DNA from: Terriglobia bacterium
Lineage (GTDB): Bacteria > Acidobacteriota > Terriglobia > Acidiferrales > UBA7541
Assembly: GCA_020073585.1 (NCBI GenBank)
Contig: JAIQEV010000003.1
Location: 62,001-126,000 of the forward strand
Direction: 5' to 3'
DNA length: 64,000 bases
Below are positions 41,141-48,883 of the stretch, piece by piece. The notes under the pieces were generated by a model, which worked only from the letters and a program-made list of their open reading frames with translations, was not told where the DNA came from and did not search any database. How positions within the stretch are numbered: the first letter of the stretch is position 1; every line of letters begins with the position of its first letter. The position numbers and the translations under genes are program-made.

Positions 41141-41620
41141 ATGCGTAAGAACCAAAAGGGTTTTTCGTTGATTGAGCTTCTGATCGTGGTGGCCATCATT
41201 CTGATTATCGCCGCGATCGCCATTCCCAACTTGCTGCGCTCGAAGATGGCCGCCAACGAATCTTCGGCTGTCGGGTCGCTGCGTTCGATCAACACCGCTT
41301 CCGTCACCTATTCCTCCACCTACGGGATCGGTTTTCCGGTGAACCTGAGCAGTCTGCAAGCGGTGGCGGCTGGCACCAATGCCAGCTCGACTGCGGCGGA
41401 CTTGATTGACTCCGTGCTTTCCAGCGGCACGAAGAGCGGCTACAACTTCACGCTTACCGGTCTGCTAAGCGGCACCATCGTGCAGACGTACACGGCCGTA
41501 GCGAACCCGGTCACCCCGGGCCAGACAGGTAACCGGTACTTCTTCACGGATCAGAGTTTCGTGATCCGTCAGAGCACGACCGCACAGGCAACGGTTACCG
41601 ATACCCCGATCGGAAATTAA
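41141..41620 (+). CDS. pilA: Type IV pilin (major pilin candidate 1)
   Basis: This is a 159-residue prepilin. The leader MRKNQKG is cut before Phe8; the mature N-terminus FSLIELLIVVAIILIIAAIA has Glu at mature position 5 and Pro22-type IPN, the class IVa hallmark. The globular part has SINTASVTYSSTYG, SGYNFTLTG, TPGQTGNRYFFTDQSFVIRQ. It is rich in Ser/Thr and has no cysteine pair, so there is no classical disulfide D-region. It is close in sequence to the second pilin downstream. Its own promoter (sigma-54) and terminator make it monocistronic. Confidence 0.95.
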   Translation: MRKNQKGFSLIELLIVVAIILIIAAIAIPNLLRSKMAANESSAVGSLRSINTASVTYSSTYGIGFPVNLSSLQAVAAGTNASSTAADLIDSVLSSGTKSGYNFTLTGLLSGTIVQTYTAVANPVTPGQTGNRYFFTDQSFVIRQSTTAQATVTDTPIGN

Positions 41621-41644
41621 GATCAGTCCAGAAGCAGTACCCGG

Positions 41645-41678
41645 CACGGAGGGAGCATTGCTCCCTCCGTGTTTTTTT
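41645..41678 (+). terminator. Intrinsic terminator of pilin gene 1
   Basis: An 11-bp perfect stem CACGGAGGGAG/CTCCCTCCGTG (41645-41655 with 41661-41671) with loop CATTG is followed by TTTTTTTG. It separates the two pilin transcription units. Confidence 0.93.
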
Positions 41679-41734
41679 GTTTACGGATAGATTCCACTTG
41701 GATATCAAAAATCAGATAATGTCAGGCAAAAAAT

Positions 41735-41754
41735 GGTGACAGATACTGTCACTA
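41735..41754 (+). promoter_or_regulatory. Inverted repeat, putative PilR enhancer site of pilin gene 2
   Basis: GGTGACAGATACTGTCACTA is a 7-bp perfect inverted repeat (GTGACAG/CTGTCAC) around ATA. It aligns without gaps to the element at 40936 and lies the same 143 bp above its -24 GG (41878). It contains CTGTC on both strands. Confidence 0.75.
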
Positions 41755-41876
41755 ACGGAAATAAAGAGAGGGTAGTTGTCTTGTAGGGTGCGATTTAGCT
41801 TCGTGGAGTAAGTCTAACCCCTGTGGTATGTTGGCGTTGAAGGATATTTAAATATCTGTTAAAAGAGATTCTGTTT

Positions 41877-41892
41877 TGGCGCAAAAAGTGCG
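41877..41892 (+). promoter_or_regulatory. Sigma-54 (-24/-12) promoter of pilin gene 2
   Basis: TGGCGCAAAAAGTGCG has the invariant GG (41878-41879) and GC (41890-41891) at the required 10-bp interval and TGGC at the -24 side. The predicted start near 41903 leaves about 38 bases of leader, like pilin gene 1. Confidence 0.75.
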
Positions 41893-41940
41893 TATATAAC
41901 TTTAGAACAATTGAGAACTTTAGGATTCAGGGGATCGCGA

Positions 41941-42408
41941 ATGCGCAAGAAACAACAGGGCTTTTCGCTGATCGAGCTTCTGATCGTCGTGGCCATCATT
42001 CTGATTATCGCGGCGATTGCAGTTCCCAACCTGCTGCGTTCCAGGATAGCGGCGAATGAGGCTTCGGCTGTGGCTTCGCTGCGCACCATCAACACTGCGT
42101 GTGTCACCTATTCGTCTACCTACGGGATTGGCTACCCGACGTCATTGAGCAGTCTGGCGGAGTCGGCTACCGCCAGCTCAACCGCTGCGGATTTGCTCGA
42201 CAGCATGCTCTCCACTGGCACCAAGAGCGGCTACAACTTCACGCTCACCGGGGGTGCTGCGCCAGGAGGCATAGTCCAGACGTATACGGCGACGGCGGCC
42301 CCGGCAAGCCCGGGCCAGACCGGCAACCGGTACTTCTTCAGCGATCAGTCCGGCGTGATCCGGCAAAAGATTGGTGGCCCGGCGACGGTCACGGACACTC
42401 CGATTTGA
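41941..42408 (+). CDS. pilA: Type IV pilin (paralogue 2)
   Basis: This 155-residue prepilin with leader MRKKQQG has a mature N-terminus FSLIELLIVVAIILIIAAIA identical to that of pilin 1 over its first 20 residues. The globular part follows pilin 1 closely (STYGIGYP, SSTAADLLDS, SGTKSGYNFTLTG-type, SPGQTGNRYFFSDQSGVIRQ). Differences cluster in the LSSL-to-SSTAAD loop, in the stretch before IVQTYT, and at the C-terminus. The true start is ATG 41941; an upstream in-frame TTG (41911) would add 10 residues before the leader. No intrinsic terminator is visible before lolA. Confidence 0.94.
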   Translation: MRKKQQGFSLIELLIVVAIILIIAAIAVPNLLRSRIAANEASAVASLRTINTACVTYSSTYGIGYPTSLSSLAESATASSTAADLLDSMLSTGTKSGYNFTLTGGAAPGGIVQTYTATAAPASPGQTGNRYFFSDQSGVIRQKIGGPATVTDTPI

Positions 42409-42463
42409 GTGGTGGAAGACCGCTTCCGGTCGCACTCCCCGGCACCCGGCAATACCCAAAAAT

Positions 42464-42472
42464 TGCTACACT
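42464..42472 (+). promoter_or_regulatory. Extended -10 promoter of lolA (leaderless)
   Basis: TGCTACACT ends 7 bp before the lolA ATG, placing +1 on the A of the start codon. No ribosome site is present between them. Confidence 0.5.
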
Positions 42473-42478
42473 GCTTCC

Positions 42479-43177
42479 ATGCCTTTGCTCGTGGTGTTTC
42501 TCTGGTCTTTCTTAACTCCGGCTCCTCCTGTGGCTGGGCCCGCGGAGGCTGCCAGGGCCGTGCGGCTTCTCGAATCCCGCTATAGTGGCGCCAAGACCCT
42601 TCGCGCGGTCTTCTTCGAACGCTACCTGGAAAATGGCCGCCAGGTCCGGGCCGAGTCCGGCACGGTTCTTTTCCGGCGTCCCGGCAAGATGCGCTGGGAA
42701 TACGAATCTCCGGAAAGCAAGGTATTCGTCAGCGACGGCCGGACCATCTGGTTCTACGTGCCTGCCGACCGCACGGCGTTGCGCAGTACGGTGAAAGAGA
42801 ATGCCGATGAACGCACGCCCTTTGGACTGCTGACCAGAAACCCGCGCGTCTCGCACTTGTGCGCCCGCATCGCTCTCGGCGCGGCCACGGAGGCCGTCAC
42901 GCCGGGGAATCTGGTGTTGCATTGCCGGCCGCACGGGACGAAGGCGCCCGCGCAGGGAGCGGGGGAGATCCTGCTCGAAATCGCGCCGGAGACGGGGGAC
43001 CTGAGCCGTGTGCAAGTAGATGAGGGCGGAGGATCGGCCATCGAATTTCGCTTTTCGCAGTGGGAAAAGAACGGGCCCGTGGAGGACAGCGTATTTCATT
43101 TTACGCCGCCGCTGGGCGTGGCCATCGTGGACGCTCCGGCTGGCGAGGTCAATGCGCGATCCGGCGCGCTGCGCTGA
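42479..43177 (+). CDS. lolA: Outer-membrane lipoprotein carrier LolA-like protein
   Basis: This is a 232-residue periplasmic protein. A short signal peptide (MPLLVVFLWSFLTPAPPVAG) precedes the LolA-type half-barrel: TLRAVFFERYLENGRQVRAESGTVLFRRPGKMRWEYESPESKVFVSDGRTIWFYVP is very close to the family pattern (xGxFxQxR, GxFxxxRPGKFRWxY...). The C-terminal ending SVFHFTPPLGVAIVD also fits. LolA ferries lipoproteins to the outer membrane; here it lies between the pilin genes and the second GspE/F locus. Whether it serves pilus lipoproteins (such as a PilP or PilF homologue) specifically is unknown. No lolB or lolCDE genes are nearby. Confidence 0.85.
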   Translation: MPLLVVFLWSFLTPAPPVAGPAEAARAVRLLESRYSGAKTLRAVFFERYLENGRQVRAESGTVLFRRPGKMRWEYESPESKVFVSDGRTIWFYVPADRTALRSTVKENADERTPFGLLTRNPRVSHLCARIALGAATEAVTPGNLVLHCRPHGTKAPAQGAGEILLEIAPETGDLSRVQVDEGGGSAIEFRFSQWEKNGPVEDSVFHFTPPLGVAIVDAPAGEVNARSGALR

Positions 43178-43374
43178 ACACTTCCCGGCGTGAGCCTATC
43201 GCCCGGTGCGCAAGGTTGTGCGGGTCGTTTCCGGCGTGCTCCGCAACGCGGCGCTGCGGCGCAACGGGAAGGCTGCGCCCAGGAAAGCCCCCTAGTCCGC
43301 GCCACGGGCGGGGCCCATTTGGCAATAGGGTTCGCGAGGGCGGGACAGGGAAGAAGGTGTAGTAAACTTATTAT

Positions 43375-44589
43375 ATGGGGGAATTTGTTTGTCGCGTGGC
43401 CGATGGCAACGGGCGTGTCTTCGCGCTCGTGGAGGCGGCGCAGTCGCTCGCAGACGCCCGGCAGAAACTGCTGGACCGCGGGCTATACGTGTATTCCGTG
43501 CGTGCCCGCAGCGGAATCTTCGAGGGGTTGACGCGTGGAAGCCGGGAGCGCACCATTGGCGGCTCCGAGTTCCTGATCCTCAACCAGCAGTTCAATACGC
43601 TGATCAAGGCGGGCCTCCCGATCCTGCGCGCTCTGGATCTGCTGGCGGAACGCGCGGCCTCCCCGAAGCTGCGCCCGATCGTGGGGCAGGTGCGCGACCG
43701 GGTACGCGAAGGGAAGTCGCTTTCCGAAGCGGTGGCCGAAACCGGTGCATTCTCGAAGGTCTATGCCACGGCGATCGTGGCCGGTGAGAAGAGCGGCGAT
43801 CTTCCCGGAGTGCTGGAGCAGTTCATCATTTACCAGCGCGTCAGCACCAACGTGCGCAAGCGGATTCTGGCCACCCTGGTGTATCCGGCACTTCTGGTTA
43901 CGGTCGCGATTCTGATCGTGAGTTACCTGGTCACCTATGTCATTCCGGAGTTCGCCAAGCTCTACCGTGATCTGAACGTGGAATTGCCGGCGAGCACGCG
44001 GCTGCTTCTCTCCCTGACCGTGGAATACCGGGTGGCTTTTCTCTCGTCAGTCGGAGCGCTGCTCGCCGCGGCCGCCGGCGTTTTCTTCTGGGCGCGCACG
44101 GAGCAGGGAGGAGAGGCCTTGGACCGGCTGAAATTCCGCCTGCCCGTGGTAGGGGACACGCTGCTCAAATTCCAGGTGGCGCAGTTCTCGCGCACCCTGG
44201 GCACGCTGCTCGGCGGCGGAACCCCGCTGGTGCCCGCGCTGCAGACCGCAGCGGACTCGATTCAGAGCAAGCTGGTTAGCGGCGCCGTGCTGCAGGCTGC
44301 GCGGAAAGTGCGCGAAGGGCAGTCGCTGCACGACGCTCTGGCCGAGCGGCGTGTGATGCCGGAGCTGGCGCTGGATATGATCGAGGTCGGGGAATCGAGC
44401 GGAGCTTTGGTGGCCATGCTCAGCAGCGTGGCAGAATTTTACGAGGAAGAAGTGACGGTTCGGCTGGCGGCGCTGATTGCGGTGATCGAGCCGGGCATTT
44501 TGATTTTCATGGCTATCTTCGTGCTCTATATCCTGGTGGCTTTGTATCTTCCGATGTTCTCGCTTTCCATGGCCGGACCGGCAAGGTAA
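43375..44589 (+). CDS. GspF/PilC-family inner-membrane platform protein (second copy)
   Basis: This 404-residue GspF-type protein has two domain repeats (LNQQFNTLIKAGLPILRALDLL and FSRTLGTLLGGGTPLVPALQTA), each followed by a glycine-containing VAGEKSGD or IEVGESSGA block. Three hydrophobic helices are present (LVTVAILIVSYLVTYVIPEF, FLSSVGALLAAAAGVFFW, ILIFMAIFVLYILVALYLPMF). It begins MGEFVCRVADGNGRVF. It is clearly diverged from the pilC product and sits directly before a GspE-type ATPase gene (6 bp). The two probably form the motor pair of a second pilus or type II secretion machine. Confidence 0.92.
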   Translation: MGEFVCRVADGNGRVFALVEAAQSLADARQKLLDRGLYVYSVRARSGIFEGLTRGSRERTIGGSEFLILNQQFNTLIKAGLPILRALDLLAERAASPKLRPIVGQVRDRVREGKSLSEAVAETGAFSKVYATAIVAGEKSGDLPGVLEQFIIYQRVSTNVRKRILATLVYPALLVTVAILIVSYLVTYVIPEFAKLYRDLNVELPASTRLLLSLTVEYRVAFLSSVGALLAAAAGVFFWARTEQGGEALDRLKFRLPVVGDTLLKFQVAQFSRTLGTLLGGGTPLVPALQTAADSIQSKLVSGAVLQAARKVREGQSLHDALAERRVMPELALDMIEVGESSGALVAMLSSVAEFYEEEVTVRLAALIAVIEPGILIFMAIFVLYILVALYLPMFSLSMAGPAR

Positions 44590-44595
44590 GGAGTT

Positions 44596-46245
44596 ATGGC
44601 GACAGCGGATCCCAATCTGACTCCCGGCGGCAACCCCGGCGCTCCTTCCGCCGGAGACGAACGGCACCAGAAGGAGTACGCGCGGCGGCTCGCGGAGCGC
44701 TATCGCTGCGCCCTGGTGGACCTGCGCGAGCAGCGGCCCGATCCGGAACTGTTCCGCAACATTCCCGCGGACCTGATGTTCCGTTACAACTTCGTGCCCC
44801 TGGAAGTGGTGAACAACGCCCTGGTGATCGCCGTGGCGGACCCCAGCCAGGTGCTGCTCAGCGATGAGCTGCCGCTGCTCCTGGGCCGCAAACTGAGCAT
44901 CAAGGTGGCCACCGCGGCGCAGATCAGCGACCTGCTCAAGCGCACCGAACAGTCCCAGCGGGTTCTCGAGCAGGCCACCGAAGCCTTCACCTTGCAGGTC
45001 TCCAAGGACGAGGAGGAGGGCGAAGAGACCATCTCCGCGGACCGCGTGACCCGCGACACCACGGCCAGTCCGGTGGTGCGTCTGGTGGAAACGGTGATCT
45101 TCACGGCCCTCGAGCGGCGCGCCAGCGACATTCACATCGAGGCCCGCGACGCCGAAGTGGTGGTCAAATACCGCATCGACGGCGTGCTGCAGCACGCCAT
45201 GCCCCCCATCTCCAAGGACTGGCACTCCACGATTATCTCGCGCATCAAGGTCCTCAGCGACCTGGACATCGCCGAGCGCCGCGTCCCGCAGGACGGGCGC
45301 TTCCGGGTGCGCTACAAGGGGCGGTTCATCGATCTGCGCGTTTCCATCATGCCCGCCAGCCACGGCGAAGACGCCGTGCTGCGCGTGCTCGACAAGGAGA
45401 CGCTGTCGGAGAAGTTTCAGACGCTGAGCCTCGACGTCGTGGGCTTCTCGGAAGAAGAGCTGCGCCGCTTCCGCCGCTATATCCGCGAGCCTTACGGCAT
45501 GGTCCTGGTTACCGGGCCCACGGGCTCGGGCAAGACCACCACGCTGTATGCCGCGATCAACGAGATCAAGAGCGACGAGGATAAGATCGTCACCATCGAG
45601 GATCCCGTCGAATACCAGGTCCGCGGCATCACCCAGATCCCGGTCAACGAAAAGAAGGGGCTGACCTTCGCGCGTGGCCTGCGCTCCATCCTGCGCCACG
45701 ACCCCGACAAAATCATGGTCGGGGAAATCCGCGACCAGGAGACCGCGCAAATCGCCATTCAATCCGCGCTCACCGGCCATCTGGTGTTCACCACCGTGCA
45801 CGCCAACAACGTCACCGACGTCATCGGGCGCTTCATCAACATGGGCGTCGAGCCCTACAACTTCGTTTCCGCGCTCAACTGCATCATGGCCCAGCGCCTG
45901 GTGCGCATGATCTGCGAGCACTGCAAGCAGGCCAAGCGCTATTCCGCGGAACAGCTGCGGGAGTCGGGGCTGGATCCCGCGGTGTGGGGGCAGGCGGTCT
46001 TCGTGGAAGGCACGGGATGCCTGGAATGCTCGGGCACGGGCTACCACGGGCGCACGGCCATCTGCGAACTGCTGGATCTGACCGACCGCATCCGGGAGAT
46101 GATCGTGGACCGCCGGCCCACGTCGGAGATCAAGCGCGTGGCCATCGAGGAAGGGATGATTACCCTGCGGGAGAGCGGCCTGGCCAAGATCCGCGCGGGC
46201 GTGACCACGCTGCGGGAAATCAACAAGGTGACCTTCGTTGAGTAG
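44596..46245 (+). CDS. GspE/PilB-type assembly ATPase (second copy)
   Basis: This 549-residue secretion ATPase has a T2SSE_N-like part (FRNIPADLMFRYNFVPLEV, LVIAVADPSQV) but lacks the two 24-residue MshEN motifs of the pilB product. The core has Walker A VTGPTGSGKTTTLYAAI, Asp box VTIEDPVEY, Walker B IMVGEIRDQETAQIA, His box HLVFTTVHANN and a zinc site (CEHC, CLEC). The preference for GTGHLVFTTVHANN and NVTDVIGRF resembles GspE/MshE rather than PilT. It is in a tight run with the GspF gene upstream and the PilM-like gene downstream (8-bp overlap). Confidence 0.93.
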   Translation: MATADPNLTPGGNPGAPSAGDERHQKEYARRLAERYRCALVDLREQRPDPELFRNIPADLMFRYNFVPLEVVNNALVIAVADPSQVLLSDELPLLLGRKLSIKVATAAQISDLLKRTEQSQRVLEQATEAFTLQVSKDEEEGEETISADRVTRDTTASPVVRLVETVIFTALERRASDIHIEARDAEVVVKYRIDGVLQHAMPPISKDWHSTIISRIKVLSDLDIAERRVPQDGRFRVRYKGRFIDLRVSIMPASHGEDAVLRVLDKETLSEKFQTLSLDVVGFSEEELRRFRRYIREPYGMVLVTGPTGSGKTTTLYAAINEIKSDEDKIVTIEDPVEYQVRGITQIPVNEKKGLTFARGLRSILRHDPDKIMVGEIRDQETAQIAIQSALTGHLVFTTVHANNVTDVIGRFINMGVEPYNFVSALNCIMAQRLVRMICEHCKQAKRYSAEQLRESGLDPAVWGQAVFVEGTGCLECSGTGYHGRTAICELLDLTDRIREMIVDRRPTSEIKRVAIEEGMITLRESGLAKIRAGVTTLREINKVTFVE

Positions 46246-47215
46246 CGCCGCGGATTTCCGGAAGGGCATCTTCGCGAGCGGCTTGGTGCGCGGCTTCGTG
46301 CGCTGGCTGGACGCCAGCCCGCACCCGCCGCTGGCCTGCGAGATCATGCCGGGACAGATTGCCGCGGCGCGCTTCACGCGCACAGGTGGCGTGGACGGCT
46401 TCGCGGTCGAGGCCCTCCCCCCGGGAGCCATCGTGCCCTCCGCCGTCGAGCCCAATATCATCAATACCAGCGCGGTGCGCACGGCCATGGGCAGCGTCTT
46501 CAGCCGCCTCGGCGCCCGGGATACGGATGTGGCGCTGCTGCTGCCGGACCCCGTGATCCGCGTTTTTGTCCAGCATTTCGAAGAGTTTCCGCGCAAGCCC
46601 CAGGAAGCGCTCCCCATCCTGCGCTGGAAACTGAAGAAGAGCGTGCCCTTCGAAACCGAGGAGACGCAGATCTCCTACATGCGCCAGCAACCCCGGGAAG
46701 AAGGCGTGGACGTGGTGACGGCGCTGGCGCGCCAGCGCATCGTGCGCGAGTACGAAGCCCTTGCGGAGGCCGCGGGTCTCCATCCCGGCGTGGTGCTGAG
46801 CTCCTCGCTGGCGGCCGTCTCCCTGCTCGAGGACCGTGGGCCGACGCTCCTGGCGCGGGTCTCCGGGACTTCGCTGACCACGGCCATCGTGCGCCAGGGA
46901 ATTCTCTGCGGGTATCGCTGCACCGAGCTTCCCCAGGAATCCAGCATGGTCACCCCGGCCGTGCTGCTGGAAGAGGTCTTTCCCGTGGCCGCCTATTATC
47001 AGGACACCTGGCAGGAAGAGATTCGCTCCGTGCGTGTAGCGGGGCTGGGGCGCCGCCTGAACGAATTTACCGGGCCGTTCGAGGCGGAGTTTCATTGTCC
47101 GGTCCGCGGCCTGCTCAGCGCGGCCGCCGTCGACGGCACTCTCCGCGGCGACGCGCGGTCCCTGGCGGAGCGCGAGCTCGACGGGCTGGCCGGCTGGATG
47201 CTGCATCATGGATAA
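46238..47215 (+). CDS. PilM-like (actin-fold) assembly protein
   Basis: This 325-residue protein starts at TTG 46238, 8 bp inside the end of the ATPase gene. The N-terminal half has PilM-like features: PPLACEIMPGQIAAARF, VALLLPDPVIRVFVQHFEEFP, and the conserved basic/hydrophobic segment LPILRWKLKKSVPFETEETQISY. The latter half (AEAAGLHPGVVLSSSLAAVSLL, VSGTSLTTAIVRQGILCGYRC) fits an actin-like ATPase fold of the PilM/GspL cytoplasmic type. No membrane helix is present, as expected for PilM and unlike GspL. It would anchor the PilN/PilO-like proteins that follow to the ATPase. Confidence 0.75.
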   Translation: MSSAADFRKGIFASGLVRGFVRWLDASPHPPLACEIMPGQIAAARFTRTGGVDGFAVEALPPGAIVPSAVEPNIINTSAVRTAMGSVFSRLGARDTDVALLLPDPVIRVFVQHFEEFPRKPQEALPILRWKLKKSVPFETEETQISYMRQQPREEGVDVVTALARQRIVREYEALAEAAGLHPGVVLSSSLAAVSLLEDRGPTLLARVSGTSLTTAIVRQGILCGYRCTELPQESSMVTPAVLLEEVFPVAAYYQDTWQEEIRSVRVAGLGRRLNEFTGPFEAEFHCPVRGLLSAAAVDGTLRGDARSLAERELDGLAGWMLHHG

Positions 47216-47224
47216 GGGAAGAGC

Positions 47225-47791
47225 ATGAAGGTCCGGCTCAATCTGGCGACCAAGCCGTTGGAAACGCACCGCCGGTTTCTGGCGGGCGCGGGCTTTCTCG
47301 GCGCCGTGGCCGGCATCGCGTTTCTGTTGCTGGGCGGCCACGTCTATCAGGAGCGCCGCGCGGAACAGGCGCTGCGTGCAAAGACTGCGGAGATCGAGCG
47401 GCAGATCGAAGTGTTGCGCCGGGAGCGCCAGGAACTGGAGGAGTTTTTTAACCGCCCGGAAAATGCCCAGTTGCATGACCGCGCCGTGTATCTGAATACC
47501 CTGCTGGATGCGCGCAGCTTCAACTGGACCCAGATGTTCATGGATCTCGAGCAGCTTCTGCCGGGCGGCGTGCGCGTGGTGAGCATCGCCCCGAAGCTGG
47601 AGAACAACCGCGTCGAGGTGCGGCTGGTGGTGGGAGCCGCGAGCGACGAAGCCAAGCTCAAATTCCTGCGGGCCCTGGAGGGCTCGAAGTTGTTTTCGAA
47701 TGTGCAGTTGCTCTCCGAGCACGCCCCGCCGGGAAGCGAAGGCGGGGATCAGTCCGTGCTGGAGCTGACGGCTACCTATACGAGGATGTAA
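47225..47791 (+). CDS. PilN-like inner-membrane assembly protein
   Basis: This 188-residue bitopic protein starts VRLNLATKPLETHRRF, the equivalent of the INLLP motif by which PilN binds PilM. A single helix (AGAGFLGAVAGIAFLLLGG) and a coiled coil (RAEQALRAKTAEIERQIEVLRRERQELEEFF) follow. The periplasmic ferredoxin-like domain includes SFNWTQMFMDLEQLLPGGVRVVSIAP and VVGAASDEAKLKFLRALE. The next gene starts directly after its stop. By position and fold it is the PilN partner of the PilO-like protein. Confidence 0.82.
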   Translation: MKVRLNLATKPLETHRRFLAGAGFLGAVAGIAFLLLGGHVYQERRAEQALRAKTAEIERQIEVLRRERQELEEFFNRPENAQLHDRAVYLNTLLDARSFNWTQMFMDLEQLLPGGVRVVSIAPKLENNRVEVRLVVGAASDEAKLKFLRALEGSKLFSNVQLLSEHAPPGSEGGDQSVLELTATYTRM

Positions 47792-48346
47792 ATGCGGCGG
47801 GACTTCAAATTTCGCAAAATCATGATCCTCAGCGGCCTGGGACTTCTCCTCGCCGCGGACATCGCCCTGGCCGCGTACAACTGGCGTTCCGGCGCGGGGG
47901 CCCGCACCCCGCAGCAGATGCTGACGCTGGAAAGCCAGCAGCTCAAGCTGCTCAAGGCCGACGTGGAGCGGGCCCGCGGCATCCGCAAGCAGATGCCGGC
48001 TATTCAGCAGGATTGCGAGCGCTTCGAGAAGTCGCTGCCGCCCGCCTCCAGCGGGTACTCTTCGCTGGTCAGCGAACTGGGAGGCGTCGCCAGGAACGCC
48101 GGGGTGAAGGTCGCCAGCCTGAATTTTAAGAGCCAGGAAGTGGCCAAGAAACCGTTTGTGCAGGTGGAGATGGAAGCCGCCATCGAAGGCGATTACAGCA
48201 GCGTGGTGCGCTTTCTCAACGGCCTGCAGAAATCCGACGGCCTGTTCATCGTGAATGCCCTGACGCTGGCCTCTTCGCCGCAGACTGCGGGCGGGGCTTT
48301 GCGCGTGAATTTGCACCTGCAAACGTATTTCCGGACGACGGCATAG
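47792..48346 (+). CDS. PilO-like inner-membrane assembly protein
   Basis: This 184-residue bitopic protein has an N-terminal helix (IMILSGLGLLLAADIALAAY), a short coiled coil (LESQQLKLLKADVERARGIRKQM) and a PilO-type periplasmic ferredoxin-like domain (FEKSLPPASSGYSSLVSELGGVARNAGVKVASLNF, VQVEMEAAIEGDYSSVVRFLNGLQKS). The pattern ofsegments matches PilO: helix, coil, then two beta-alpha units. It sits head-to-tail with the PilN-like gene (stop and start adjoin). Confidence 0.82.
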   Translation: MRRDFKFRKIMILSGLGLLLAADIALAAYNWRSGAGARTPQQMLTLESQQLKLLKADVERARGIRKQMPAIQQDCERFEKSLPPASSGYSSLVSELGGVARNAGVKVASLNFKSQEVAKKPFVQVEMEAAIEGDYSSVVRFLNGLQKSDGLFIVNALTLASSPQTAGGALRVNLHLQTYFRTTA

Positions 48347-48352
48347 GGACGC

Positions 48353-48883
48353 ATGACGCAGAAAAAACAGATCATCCTGCTCCTGGCTCTCGTGGCCATC
48401 GCCGCGGCGGTCTGGTACGCGGGCACGCGGCCCCCCGCCAAGCAGGCCGCCACCGGCGCCTGGAACCTGAATTTTCCGCCGCTTGCGGTGGACAATCCGC
48501 AGTTGCACTGGTGGAAGGCCGAGGCCGCGCGCAAGACCGATTACGCCCGCAGCCGCCGCAATATTTTCAGCGCCATCGCCCCGCCGCCTCCCGCGGAAGA
48601 GAAGAAGATCGAGATGGCCAAGCAGCCGGCGCTGCCCGTAATCCCCCCGCGGCCGACGGTCGCTCCGCTGCCCGTCAAGTTCTTCGGCTACGCCACGCTT
48701 CCCGCCAGCGGTACCAAGCGCGCCTTTTTCACCGACGGCGATGACGTGTTCATTGTCGGCGAGGGGGAGGCGCTATTCGGGCGCTTCCGCGTCGTGCGCA
48801 TCGGCAACAACAGCCTGGAGTATGAAGAGATCGCTTCCGGCCTGCGCGGCACGCTGGCCCTCGAGGAAGCCCCCCAGGCATGA
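48353..48883 (+). CDS. PilP/GspC-like periplasmic protein
   Basis: This is a 176-residue protein. An N-terminal hydrophobic segment (IILLLALVAIAAAVWYAG) is followed by a disordered Ala/Pro/Lys region (PPPPAEEKKIEMAKQPALPVIPP) and a small beta-rich domain (LPVKFFGYATLPASGTKRAFFTDGDDVFIVGEGEALFGRFRVVRIGNNSLEYEE). The G(D/E)xL-x-G-x-F/Y-x-V-x-x-I pattern matches the PilP/GspC homology-region domain that docks to the secretin. There is no lipobox, so it is membrane-anchored like GspC rather than a lipoprotein like PilP. It overlaps the next gene by 4 bp. Confidence 0.65.
   Translation: MTQKKQIILLLALVAIAAAVWYAGTRPPAKQAATGAWNLNFPPLAVDNPQLHWWKAEAARKTDYARSRRNIFSAIAPPPPAEEKKIEMAKQPALPVIPPRPTVAPLPVKFFGYATLPASGTKRAFFTDGDDVFIVGEGEALFGRFRVVRIGNNSLEYEEIASGLRGTLALEEAPQA

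Larger units (their letters stand above)
41621..41940. other. Pilin-1 terminator and pilin-2 regulatory region (non-coding)
   Basis: This is a 320-bp gap holding, in order, the terminator at 41645-41678, the second inverted repeat at 41735-41754, the second sigma-54 promoter at 41877-41892 and a GGGGAT ribosome site before 41941. The DNA between is A/T-rich without open frames. Confidence 0.75.

Noticed and set aside
43320-43335. TGGCAATAGGGTTCGC upstream of the second GspF gene as a sigma-54 promoter
   Set aside because: The GG-GC distance is one base too long (11 rather than 10).
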